The translations under genes were made by a program, and so were the position numbers. Below the pieces are notes generated by a model, which saw only the letters and a program-made list of their open reading frames with translations, had not been told where the DNA came from and ran no database searches. From Afipia sp049747295 (GTDB taxonomy: Bacteria > Pseudomonadota > Alphaproteobacteria > Rhizobiales > Xanthobacteraceae), in NCBI RefSeq assembly GCF_049747295.1, contig NZ_JBMHJM010000001.1:2480001-2544000 (forward strand): a DNA stretch of 64,000 nucleotides, read 5' to 3'. Numbering within the stretch: the first letter of the stretch is position 1; the number at the start of each line of letters is the position of its first letter. Positions 54,521 through 62,576 of the stretch are shown here, piece after piece.

Positions 54521-55666
54521 CTATTTAGCGCTGTCGGTGCCGCGAGGCCCGCCCACGACCAGGTCGTCCCGGTGGATCATCTCGGCCCGGCCGCTGACAC
54601 CCAGGATCTGGGCAGCGTCCGACGACGACCGTCCTTTGATCTTCTCGGCGTTCTCGGCGTCATAGGCCACGAGGCCGCGCCCGATTTCATGGGTATCCGG
54701 TCCCCGGACCACCACGGCATCGCCGCGGGCAAATTGTCCATCCACCCGGATGACGCCGGCCGGAAGCAGGCTTTTGCCGGCGCGCAGCGCGGCGACCGCG
54801 CCGGCGTCGATGGTGAGTGTGCCTTTGGGCTCGAGCGATCCCGCAATCCAGCGCTTGCGCGCGGTGACGGGGTTGGCCGGCGTCAAAAACCATGTGCAAG
54901 CTCCACCATCGGCGATGGCCTGCAGCGGGTGTTCGATCTTGCCGGATGCGATCAGCATATGCGTGCCGGCGCTGGTTGCGATCTTCGCGGCCTCGATCTT
55001 GGTGCGCATGCCACCGCGCGAGAGTTCGGATTCGGCGGCGCCCGCCATCGCTTCGATGTCGGCGGTGACCGACTCCACGACGGGAATGAGCTTGGCGTTG
55101 GGATTGGCTGCTGGCGGCGCGGTGTAAAGCCCATCGATGTCGGAGAGCAGCACGAGCAGATCGGCGCTGGTCATGGTTGCGACGCGCGCGGCGAGACGGT
55201 CATTGTCGCCGTAGCGGATTTCATTGGTCGCAACGGTGTCGTTCTCGTTGATCACAGGCACCGCACGCCAATCGAGCAGTTTCGAGATGGTGGAGCGCGC
55301 GTTGAGATAGCGCCGCCGTTCCTCGGTGTCCTGCAGCGTGACGAGGATTTGTCCCGCACCGATGCCGTGAGCGCCGAGCACTTCGGACCAGATTCGCGCT
55401 AGCGCGATCTGCCCGACAGCGGCGGCAGCCTGACTTTCCTCGAGCTTCAACGTGCCGCTCGGCAGTTTGAGGCGGCTGCGGCCAAGAGCGATCGAGCCGG
55501 ACGAGACGACGAGCACGTCCTTGCCGTCGTGGTGCAGTTTCGCGATGTCGGCCGCAAGCGCTGCAAGCCACGCGGCCCGCACTTCGCCGGCTTTCGCGTC
55601 GATCAACAGCGATGAGCCGACCTTGACGACGATGCGGCGGAATTTCTTCAGGGAGGGCTTCGACAT
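54521..55666 (-). CDS. proB: Glutamate 5-kinase
   Basis: The first, feedback-inhibited enzyme of proline synthesis, 381 residues. The amino-acid-kinase domain begins with RRIVVKVGSSLLID and contains VVSSGSIALGR, VINENDTVATNEI and LVLLSDIDGLYT. A C-terminal PUA domain follows, including LPAGVIRVDGQFARGDAVVV. The order obgE-proB-proA is conserved in alphaproteobacteria. Confidence 0.96.
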   Translation of the reverse strand: MSKPSLKKFRRIVVKVGSSLLIDAKAGEVRAAWLAALAADIAKLHHDGKDVLVVSSGSIALGRSRLKLPSGTLKLEESQAAAAVGQIALARIWSEVLGAHGIGAGQILVTLQDTEERRRYLNARSTISKLLDWRAVPVINENDTVATNEIRYGDNDRLAARVATMTSADLLVLLSDIDGLYTAPPAANPNAKLIPVVESVTADIEAMAGAAESELSRGGMRTKIEAAKIATSAGTHMLIASGKIEHPLQAIADGGACTWFLTPANPVTARKRWIAGSLEPKGTLTIDAGAVAALRAGKSLLPAGVIRVDGQFARGDAVVVRGPDTHEIGRGLVAYDAENAEKIKGRSSSDAAQILGVSGRAEMIHRDDLVVGGPRGTDSAK

Positions 55667-55713
55667 GAGAACGCAGTGTTTGACGAAAATGAATGAGCTA
55701 CAGAGAGAACGGG

Positions 55714-56793
55714 TCAGGAGCCGAGTGGCGACCAGCTTTTGGTTTCAGGTTCTTCATCGGCAATGGCGGGCGACTCGGTCGCCTTTCGTGCGTTGGCCGA
55801 GACGGGTGCCTCGTCGATCACCGTGATAAGTGCGCGCAGTGCCTCGGCGATACCTTCCCGCGATATACCAGAAATCAACAGCGGCGTCTTTTTTGCAGCG
55901 CGCTTCAGTCGTGCTTTCTGGTCTTTAAGATGTTCAGGCGAGACGGCATCGATCTTGTTGAGCGCGACGATTTCGATCTTGTCGGCAAGATGCTCGTCAT
56001 AGGCTTCGAGTTCGGCGCGAACGGTCTTGTAGGCCTTGCCCGCATGCTCGCAGGTGGCATCGATAAGATGCAGCAAGACACGGCAGCGCTCGACATGGCC
56101 CAAGAACCTGTCGCCAAGCCCGACACCTTCGTGAGCGCCTTCGATCAATCCCGGAATGTCCGCGAGGACGAATTCGCGGCCATCGACGCTGACGACGCCG
56201 AGCTGTGGGTGCAGCGTCGTGAACGGGTAATCCGCGATCTTCGGTTTCGCCGCGCTAACGACAGACAGGAACGTCGATTTACCGGCATTGGGCAACCCGA
56301 CAAGACCAGCGTCTGCGATCAGTTTCAGCCGCAACCAGATCCAACGTTCCTCGCCCGGTTGACCGGGATTGGCGTTGCGCGGCGCGCGGTTGGTCGAGCT
56401 CTTGAAGTGCGCATTGCCGAAGCCGCCATTGCCGCCTTCCGCCAGCACAAATTTCTCACCGACTTTCGTAAAGTCGTGAATGAGTGTTTCGCGATCTTCG
56501 TCGAAGATCTGCGTGCCGAGCGGGACCTTGAGCACAATGTCTTTGCCGCCCGCGCCGTGGCGATCCGACCCCATGCCGTTCACGCCCTTCTGGGCCTTGA
56601 AGTGCTGCTGGTAGCGATAGTCGATCAGGGTGTTGAGGCCATCCGCGACTTCGACGATCACGTCTCCGCCGCGCCCGCCGTTACCGCCGCTCGGTCCGCC
56701 GAACTCGATAAATTTCTCGCGGCGAAATGCCACGCAGCCGTTTCCGCCATCGCCGGAGCGAATATAGACCTTGGCTTCATCGAGGAATTTCAT
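55714..56793 (-). CDS. obgE: GTPase Obg/CgtA
   Basis: A 359-residue GTPase for large-subunit ribosome assembly and stress control. The glycine-rich Obg domain covers residues 1-158 (SGDGGNGCVAFRREKFIEFG, GGNGGRGGDV). The G domain has GLPNAGKST at 166-174, then DIPGLIEGAHEGVGLG and ALNKID. The C-terminal tail is short and variable. Usually rplU-rpmA-obgE are close; here two DMT transporters and a GNAT gene separate rpmA from obgE. Confidence 0.95.
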   Translation of the reverse strand: MKFLDEAKVYIRSGDGGNGCVAFRREKFIEFGGPSGGNGGRGGDVIVEVADGLNTLIDYRYQQHFKAQKGVNGMGSDRHGAGGKDIVLKVPLGTQIFDEDRETLIHDFTKVGEKFVLAEGGNGGFGNAHFKSSTNRAPRNANPGQPGEERWIWLRLKLIADAGLVGLPNAGKSTFLSVVSAAKPKIADYPFTTLHPQLGVVSVDGREFVLADIPGLIEGAHEGVGLGDRFLGHVERCRVLLHLIDATCEHAGKAYKTVRAELEAYDEHLADKIEIVALNKIDAVSPEHLKDQKARLKRAAKKTPLLISGISREGIAEALRALITVIDEAPVSANARKATESPAIADEEPETKSWSPLGS

Positions 56794-57051
56794 GGTTCAT
56801 CCGTGACGGCGCGCGATCAGCAAAAATGCCTTTTGATCGCTGAAAATGCGGAAACCGGCCGCGCCGCTCGTTTCCGTTCAAGTCATATATGCGCCATGGG
56901 CGCCGCAGCGGCAACCGATTGATGCATGCTGGTAGGTTAATGGCTGCATTTGTGGCGGTTGCAGTAAACGCTTTGGGCCCGTAAACGGGATTTCTGGTGT
57001 CCCGACCGCCACACCAGCCGCATTTTGGTCCGATTCATCCCCGGCACAGCC

Positions 57052-57966
57052 ATGTTCGCGAAAATCTCCGCCGATGCCAACAATCGCTCGGCCCGGCTCG
57101 CCGGCATTGGCCTGATGCTGCTCGGCATCTTTTTGTTCTCGTTTGGCGACGCGCTGGGAAAATTCATCGTCGGGACCTATTCGGTAGGACAATTGCTGTT
57201 CTTGCGCAGTATCGGATCGCTGATCCTGGTCTCGCCGCTGATCTGGCGCTATCGGGCGCAATTCACCAATTGGCAGCGGCCCGGTCTGCAGGTTCTCCGG
57301 GTGGTTCTGTCCTCGGCGGAAGTGGCCGCTTTTTTTGTTGCAGCGATCTACCTGCCGCTCGCCGATATCATCACCTACTACCTCGCAGCTCCGATCTTTG
57401 CGACGGCGGGCGCCGCGTTCTTCCTCGGCGAACACGTCGGCTGGCGACGTTGGGCCGCGATCGCGGTGGGATTTTGCGGCGTCCTGATTGCGCTGCAGCC
57501 CTCAACGCAGACCATCAGCTGGCCCGCGCTGATCGCGCTCGGCGGCAGCACGTCGTTTGCCGCCCTGATGCTGGTGACGCGTTTTCTGCGGGATACGCCG
57601 GACATCGTGCTCGCATCGAGCCAATTCGTCGGCACACTGGTGTTGGGTGGTTTGATCGCACCACTGGGTTGGGTGACACCATCATTCTCGCATCTTGGTT
57701 TCTTCTTGCTGGCCTCGTGCTTCTCCGTCGGCGCAGGTCTCAGTGTGAACCGCTCGCTGATACTCGCGCCGGCCAGCGTCGTGGTGCCGTATCAGTATTC
57801 CATGATCATCTGGGCGGTGATCTTCGGTTATGTCGCGTTCGCAGACGTTCCAGCGCCACACACGCTGGCGGGAGCCGGGATCATCATCGGCGCAGGGCTC
57901 TACATCTTTTTCCGCGAGCGCAGTCTTGCGCGGCAGGAGCCGGTGGTGGTGTCCCCGCCGGGCTAA
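57052..57966 (+). CDS. DMT-superfamily (EamA) transporter, copy 1
   Basis: A 304-residue protein with about ten membrane spans arranged as two EamA repeats. Family-type stretches are FLFSFGDALGKFIVG in the first span region and LAPASVVVPYQYSMIIWAV in the second repeat. Such proteins export amino acids or metabolites; the substrate is unknown. I chose the ATG at 57052 (MFAKISADANN) over an upstream TTG. The next gene is a close paralog in tandem. Confidence 0.87.
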   Translation: MFAKISADANNRSARLAGIGLMLLGIFLFSFGDALGKFIVGTYSVGQLLFLRSIGSLILVSPLIWRYRAQFTNWQRPGLQVLRVVLSSAEVAAFFVAAIYLPLADIITYYLAAPIFATAGAAFFLGEHVGWRRWAAIAVGFCGVLIALQPSTQTISWPALIALGGSTSFAALMLVTRFLRDTPDIVLASSQFVGTLVLGGLIAPLGWVTPSFSHLGFFLLASCFSVGAGLSVNRSLILAPASVVVPYQYSMIIWAVIFGYVAFADVPAPHTLAGAGIIIGAGLYIFFRERSLARQEPVVVSPPG

Positions 57967-58103
57967 GATGCCGTTGGCATAGCAACGGCAAAAGGCGTGC
58001 ATTTCTGCCAGTTGTTCTGGGTGCGAATGGTTTCTAAGCATTGAGGAGCGTGACAATTCCGTCGCGCTGTGCCCGCCTCTATTGCACCTTCCAACAATTG
58101 CAG

Positions 58104-59030
58104 ATGCCTTTTTCGTTCAAACGGCTGACCGGCGCGACGGCGAAATCTTCGACGTTGAAGGGCATTCTGTTCATGGTGGCGAGCGTATCGATTTTCTCGC
58201 TCGTCAACGCCTTCAGCAAGATGATGGTGGCGACGTATCCTCCGGCGCAGGTGTTTTTCATCCGCGGCTTCGGCGCGTTGGCGGTGCTGCTGCCGTTTCT
58301 CGCCCGCAACAACTTCGCCGCAGCGAGAGCCCTGCCGCGGCCGGGCCTGCAGGCGCTGCGGATGGCGTTCTCGGTGGCGGACGGCATGCTGTTCTTCACG
58401 GCGATCAAGTTCATTCCGCTGGCGGACGCCACCACCTGCTATCTTGCGGCGCCGATTTTCGTGACCGCGTTTTCGGCGATTCTCCTGCGGGAACAGGTCG
58501 GCTGGCGACGCTGGAGCGCGGTGGTTGTCGGCTTTATCGGTGTTCTGATTGCCCTGCGCCCGACAGGGGCAACCTTGTCCTGGCCGGCGCTGATCGCGCT
58601 TGCCGGCTGCCTGTGTCAGTCGATGTTCATGATCACCACGCGCTTCGTGCGGGGAACGTCCAATGTGTTTCTGGGCACGGCACAGGTCGTGGGGTCATTC
58701 CTGTTCGGCGGCCTTCTGTCCGCGTTCGTGTTTGTGCCGCCGACCTGGGCGATCGTGGGGTTGTTGATGCTCAGCGGCATCATCAACGTTGCGGGCATCC
58801 TGTGCATCAACCGGTCGCTGACGCTGGCGCCGGCGAGTGTTGTGGCGCCGTTTCAGTACACCATGATCATCTGGGCCATCGTGCTTGGCTTTCTGGTGTT
58901 CGGCGACGTGCCATCGCCGAACACCATGATCGGAGCCTTTATTGTCGCGTGCGCCGGCATCTACATTTTCCTGCGCGAACGTGTGGTCATGCACCGCGAG
59001 CCGGAGCCCAATCCGCCGACGGTGGTGTAG
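58104..59030 (+). CDS. DMT-superfamily (EamA) transporter, copy 2
   Basis: A 308-residue ten-span EamA transporter very similar to its upstream neighbour, sharing for example VGWRRW, TLSWPALIAL in the same place, NRSLTLAPASVV and QYTMIIWAI. The ATG at 58104 (MPFSFKRLTGA) is preferred because the extra upstream residues do not resemble a membrane leader. The pair looks like an old tandem duplication. Confidence 0.87.
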   Translation: MPFSFKRLTGATAKSSTLKGILFMVASVSIFSLVNAFSKMMVATYPPAQVFFIRGFGALAVLLPFLARNNFAAARALPRPGLQALRMAFSVADGMLFFTAIKFIPLADATTCYLAAPIFVTAFSAILLREQVGWRRWSAVVVGFIGVLIALRPTGATLSWPALIALAGCLCQSMFMITTRFVRGTSNVFLGTAQVVGSFLFGGLLSAFVFVPPTWAIVGLLMLSGIINVAGILCINRSLTLAPASVVAPFQYTMIIWAIVLGFLVFGDVPSPNTMIGAFIVACAGIYIFLRERVVMHREPEPNPPTVV

Positions 59031-59042
59031 CGCAGAACCTTT

Positions 59043-59636
59043 TCAGGCGCCGCGCCGCATCGAGTTGCGCCAGCTTTTGATCGACGCCCAGACCGCGCGA
59101 TCCAGTTTGAAGCAGTCGACCGGCGTCGATGAGCCGAGCGCGAGGAACCGATGCAGCTCGACACCGGTCCACTGGAAGCCGCACTTTTCCAGCACGTGAC
59201 GGGACGCCGGGTTCAGGACGCGCGCGCCCGAGATCAGTCGCTCGATGGCGAATTCCTCGAAGGCATAATCGATCACCGCCCGCGCCGCTTCCGTCGCGTA
59301 GCCTTTGCCCCAGTGATCGACGCCGAGGCAGTAGCCAAGTTCGGGCGCGTTTTCATCTTCCCAACTGATACCGACGAGACCAACAGCAGTGCGCTCGCGC
59401 TCGATCAGGAAGACGGTGTCGATGGCGTTCGCGATCGTGGTCACGAACGTTGTGGCGTCGTCGAGCGTGTATGGATGCGGCACACGACGCAGGTTCATGG
59501 ACACGCGTTTGTCGGCAACGACAGCGGCGATGGCTTTTACGTCCGCGAGTGTCGGCTGGCGCAAAACCAGTCGCTCGGTCTCGAGGACGACGGTTCTTGA
59601 TTCCCGCAACGTGGGTGTTGGCACTTCCTGCAACAT
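59043..59636 (-). CDS. GNAT acetyltransferase, RimJ/RimL-like
   Basis: A 197-residue acetyltransferase of the RimJ/RimL type, which acetylate ribosomal or other protein N-termini or small substrates. TERLVLRQPTLADVKAIAAV, GYCLGVDHWGKGYATEAARA and NPASRHVLEKCGFQWTG are the conserved parts; the acetyl-CoA loop is in the second. The ATG at 59636 (MLQEVPTP) has AAGGAG 8 bases upstream, which fixes the start. It lies just downstream of rpmA, on the same strand. Confidence 0.88.
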   Translation of the reverse strand: MLQEVPTPTLRESRTVVLETERLVLRQPTLADVKAIAAVVADKRVSMNLRRVPHPYTLDDATTFVTTIANAIDTVFLIERERTAVGLVGISWEDENAPELGYCLGVDHWGKGYATEAARAVIDYAFEEFAIERLISGARVLNPASRHVLEKCGFQWTGVELHRFLALGSSTPVDCFKLDRAVWASIKSWRNSMRRGA

Positions 59637-59682
59637 GGGTAGGCTCCTTGGGTTGCGCCCGCCCCCCATGAACGAGCGCGCA

Positions 59683-59719
59683 AAACGAAAGGGGAGGCCG
59701 GTTTCCCGTCTCCCCTTCG
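59683..59719 (-). terminator. Terminator after rpmA
   Basis: The arms AAGGGGAG and CTCCCCTT enclose a 13-base loop. On the minus strand TTCGTTTT follows. It lies about 60 bp past the rpmA stop. Confidence 0.68.
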
Positions 59720-59777
59720 AGCCTTCCAGTTGCTCTGCCGGTTCAACGAGACCCGGCAGACGCGATGTGTCTACCGT

Positions 59778-60047
59778 TTATTCAGCCGCGGCCACCATCG
59801 GAATTACCGAGATGAACGTGCGGCCGTTGGCTTTGGCGCGGAATTCGACGCGGCCTTCGACCTTGGCGAATAGGGTATGATCAGTGCCCATGCCGACGTT
59901 CTGGCCGGGATGCCAGGTGGTGCCGCGCTGACGTGCAATGATGTTGCCCGGAATCACGTGCTCGCCGCCAAACGCCTTGATGCCAAGACGCTTACCTGCC
60001 GAGTCGCGTCCGTTGCGCGATGAACCGCCTGCTTTTTTGTGAGCCAT
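59778..60047 (-). CDS. rpmA: 50S ribosomal protein L27
   Basis: An 89-residue ribosomal protein near the peptidyl-transferase centre. It begins AHKKAGGSSRNGRDSAGKRL and has VIPGNIIARQRGTTWHPG and GMGTDHTLFAKVEG, all strongly conserved. No Firmicute-type N-terminal propeptide is present. In this window a pair of palindromic repeats separates it from rplU, with which it normally forms an operon. Confidence 0.97.
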   Translation of the reverse strand: MAHKKAGGSSRNGRDSAGKRLGIKAFGGEHVIPGNIIARQRGTTWHPGQNVGMGTDHTLFAKVEGRVEFRAKANGRTFISVIPMVAAAE

Positions 60048-60118
60048 GGCTCGTCTCCAAAATTCGTCTTTAAGCTATAGACCGATTCCTCGACGGAATC
60101 ATTTCACTTTTTGTCGCT

Positions 60119-60193
60119 CTAGTGTCCCGATTCCGAAGTTCGCATCGTTTCGCTGCAGCTTCGTTTGCGAACTTCGGAATCGAAGGACACTAG
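60119..60193. repeat. Palindromic repeat, copy 5A
   Basis: The best-preserved A copy, 75 bp. The outer arms CTAGTGTCC and GGACACTAG and the inner arms CGATTCCGAAGTTCGCA and TGCGAACTTCGGAATCG are perfect. AA is unpaired on the 3' side. It lies in the rplU-rpmA gap and faces copy 5B across 12 bp. Confidence 0.88.
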
Positions 60194-60205
60194 CAAGTTA
60201 TTGTT

Positions 60206-60283
60206 CTAGTGTGGCTTTGGTTCAGAAGTCCGCATTCCAGGCTCGCCGCACAAATGATGCGGACTTCTGAACCGCCACACTAG
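60206..60283. repeat. Palindromic repeat, copy 5B
   Basis: The best-preserved B copy, 78 bp. The outer arms CTAGTGTGGC and GCCACACTAG and the inner arms GGTTCAGAAGTCCGCAT and ATGCGGACTTCTGAACC are perfect, with TTT unpaired on the 5' side. Its right-hand CTAG contains the TAG stop codon of rplU (60280-60282). Confidence 0.88.
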
Positions 60284-60738
60284 GCCTTCGGCGCAGCTTT
60301 TTTGGCTGCGGTCTTCGGGGCTGCTGCCTTCTTGGCCGGAGCCTTCTTTGCAGGCGCATCGCCGTCAGCCGGCGCAGCCTCGACCTTCTTTTCCTTCTTC
60401 GGGCGCGGTCCGACGCTCGGAGACTTGCCGTCGGTCAGGATCTCGGTGACGCGGATCACCGTGATTTCGTCACGATAGCCGCGCTTGCGCTTCGAATTCT
60501 TGCGGCGGCGCTTCTTGAAGGCGATCACCTTCGGGCCGCGCTTGTGGTCCAGCACTTCGGCCGCAACCGATGCGCCGGCAATAAACGGAGCTCCGAGCGT
60601 CGGCGTATCGCCGCCGACAACCATCACTTCGCCCAGTTGCACGATCGTGCCGACATCGCCGGTGATCTTGCCAATCTCAAGTACATCATTCGGAACGACG
60701 CGGAATTGCCGGCCGCCGGTTTTGATGACTGCGAACAT
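60280..60738 (-). CDS. rplU: 50S ribosomal protein L21 with Lys/Ala-rich C-terminal tail
   Basis: L21 binds 23S rRNA next to L20. The conserved body is residues 1-103: FAVIKTGGRQFRV, then VIAFKKRRRKNSKRKRGYRD and ITVIRVTEI. A tail of about 49 residues follows, almost only Lys, Ala and Pro (AKKAPAKKAAAPKTAAKKA). Such tails occur in this bacterial group, though L21 is usually near 103 residues in E. coli. The stop codon lies in the CTAG end of repeat 5B, so the tail length is set by the repeat boundary. The start and body are certain. Confidence 0.96.
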   Translation of the reverse strand: MFAVIKTGGRQFRVVPNDVLEIGKITGDVGTIVQLGEVMVVGGDTPTLGAPFIAGASVAAEVLDHKRGPKVIAFKKRRRKNSKRKRGYRDEITVIRVTEILTDGKSPSVGPRPKKEKKVEAAPADGDAPAKKAPAKKAAAPKTAAKKAAPKA

Positions 60739-61086
60739 CGTTCTATTCCTTCGTGTTCGATCCCAGCACTCGGACGACGTCCGGGCCGGCTTCTTATTCA
60801 GTCGTTATGGGTTCACCGCGATCAGTTGGATCGCGAAATTCTTGCTTGGCTTGCTATCAGGCAACCATGCAAAAACAAACGGCGCGAGAAATCCCACGCC
60901 GGATGGCCATGACTTACATCGGCCGGAAGCGGTGAGTCAAGGCAAAGGGGTCCAAAAACCGCCCAAACGGCAGCGATTTAGCGCATTTTGGAGCGATTTT
61001 AGCAGGCTGTCGCGCCAAATCGCCCATGAAACAAACGGAGTTCCTCGCCGTTGTCACTCGCTTCGAGGGTAAGGGAAAGAGGGACT
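60739..61086. other. Divergent region between rplU and the ROK-type gene
   Basis: About 350 bp that must hold the ribosomal-protein promoter on the minus strand and the promoter of the ROK-type gene on the plus strand. A hairpin with arms GCGATC and GATCGC (60819-60835) is visible. I see no clear promoter boxes and no gene. Confidence 0.4.
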
Positions 61087-62181
61087 ATGGCCGAAGACAC
61101 GTTGACGACCGCCGGGATCGGCAACCATGGGGCCTCGCGCCTGCCATCCGTCGACATCGACAGTTACAATATTGAGTTGAAGGACGATGAGGGCTTTCTG
61201 GGGGACCGCGCCAGCAAGGGCGCTTTCCAGGCGATCCTCGACAACTGGCGCAAGCCGCTCAAGAAAAACGGCGATGACCCGTTCGGCGCCAAATCATCCG
61301 AAGAAATCAGCAAGAAAAAGCTCGACGAAATTCTGATCGGCGACGACGTCGAGGCGTCGGCGCTGGTTCACAGCGCCATCGAGGATTTCGCCAAGGAGCT
61401 GGCCTATGTCACGACGCGGTTTCTGAAGACCAAGGCCTGGGACAAGACCGAAGCGATCATTGTCGGCGGTGGATTTCGTCAGAGCCGGATCGGCGAACTG
61501 GCCATCGCGCGCGCCGACATCATTCTGAAGGCGGACGGCCACAAGATACGGATGATTCCGATCCGCTTCCATCCTGATGAGGCGGGGCTGATCGGCTGCG
61601 CGCACCTCGCGCCGTCATGGATTTTCGAAGCTCATGATTCCATCCTGGCTGTCGACATCGGCGGCACCAATATCCGCTGCGGCGTGGTGGAAACCCGTCA
61701 GAAGAAGGCTGCGGATCTGTCCAAAGCCCAGGTCTGGAAGTCGGAGCTGTGGCGGCACGCGGATGATGAGCCGACCCGCGAGGGTGCGGTGAAAAAGCTC
61801 GCCAATATGCTGAAGGACCTGATCAAGCAGGCCGAAACCGAAGGGCTGAAGCTGGCGCCGTTTATCGGGATTTCCTGCCCCGGCGTCATCAAGGACGACG
61901 GCTCGATCGAGAAAGGCGCGCAGAACCTCCCGGGCAACTGGGAAAGCAGCAAGTTCAACTTACCTAGCAGCCTGATCGACGCGATCCCCTCCATCGGGGC
62001 GCACGACACGGCGGTGCTGATGCACAATGACGGCGTGGTGCAGGGCTTGAGCGAGATCCCGTTCATGCAGGACTACAAACGCTGGGGAATTTTGACCATC
62101 GGCACCGGGCTCGGCAATGCGCGCTTCACCATGCGTAATCCGCGCGAGAAGACCGACAAGAACGAGAAGAAAAAGGGGTAA
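61087..62181 (+). CDS. ROK-family sugar-kinase-like protein with circularly permuted motif order
   Basis: A 364-residue ASKHA-fold protein related to ROK kinases. The second half carries the normal N-terminal ROK motifs: phosphate-1 VDIGGTNIR at 189-197, GISCPGV at 261-267, the catalytic aspartate in HNDG at 313-316, and phosphate-2 GTGLG at 339-343. The segment that normally ends a ROK protein, IVGGG (125-129) followed by DEAGLIG (164-170), comes before these. Residues 1-95 are unlike anything I recognise, and the ROK zinc motif (GH then C-x-C-G-x-x-G-C) is absent. The ATG at 61087 follows AAAGAGGG. The fold assignment is good; kinase activity is unproven. Confidence 0.78.
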   Translation: MAEDTLTTAGIGNHGASRLPSVDIDSYNIELKDDEGFLGDRASKGAFQAILDNWRKPLKKNGDDPFGAKSSEEISKKKLDEILIGDDVEASALVHSAIEDFAKELAYVTTRFLKTKAWDKTEAIIVGGGFRQSRIGELAIARADIILKADGHKIRMIPIRFHPDEAGLIGCAHLAPSWIFEAHDSILAVDIGGTNIRCGVVETRQKKAADLSKAQVWKSELWRHADDEPTREGAVKKLANMLKDLIKQAETEGLKLAPFIGISCPGVIKDDGSIEKGAQNLPGNWESSKFNLPSSLIDAIPSIGAHDTAVLMHNDGVVQGLSEIPFMQDYKRWGILTIGTGLGNARFTMRNPREKTDKNEKKKG

Positions 62182-62486
62182 GGGGCGGGCCTCATCTCGC
62201 GCGCGTCGCGCCTCGGGCGCAAAGCCGCCTTTGCCCGCAGGCGACCATCCTCGGCAGGGCGGATGCTCACCGGCCGCGAGCGTCGCGGGGGTGGGTCCGT
62301 CCCAGCCGCATAAAACCTCCCACTTTGCAGGAGGTTGCTTGCCGGGCCTGACCGTCGGGGCGCCTGCAAGAGCCGGAACGGCGCCTCATCAAACAGGGTG
62401 GGTTAATCGCTTCCGCGCCTTGTTTCTCCGGCCAACCTCGCATAGAACACGCCCAACCCGGCAGACCATCTGCTGATTTGGCGCCT
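62182..62486. other. Intergenic region upstream of tRNA-Ser
   Basis: About 305 bp of very GC-rich sequence with a hairpin of arms AACCTCC and GGAGGTT (62313-62335). It should include the tRNA promoter. I see no gene. Confidence 0.4.
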
Positions 62487-62576
62487 GGAGAGGTGGCAGA
62501 GTGGTTGAATGTACCGCACTCGAAATGCGGCATAGGTGCAAGCCTATCGAGGGTTCGAATCCCTCCCTCTCCGCCA
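62487..62576 (+). tRNA. tRNA-Ser (anticodon CGA)
   Basis: A complete 90-nt tRNA. The acceptor arms are GGAGAGG and CCTCTCC with discriminator G and an encoded CCA. The anticodon stem CCGCA / TGCGG encloses the loop CTCGAAA, so the anticodon is CGA (62521-62523), reading UCG serine codons. A long variable arm is typical of serine tRNAs, and the T arm has GGTTCGAATCC. The gene stands alone. Confidence 0.97.

Noticed and set aside
60119..60283. The repeats as rho-independent terminators
   Set aside because: No U-tract follows either hairpin, and copies also occur ahead of a gene start (pair 1).
62487..62576. tRNA-Ser as the border of an integrated element
   Set aside because: No integrase lies nearby and no second copy of the tRNA 3' end was seen within the window; xerC is 26 kb away and has housekeeping features.
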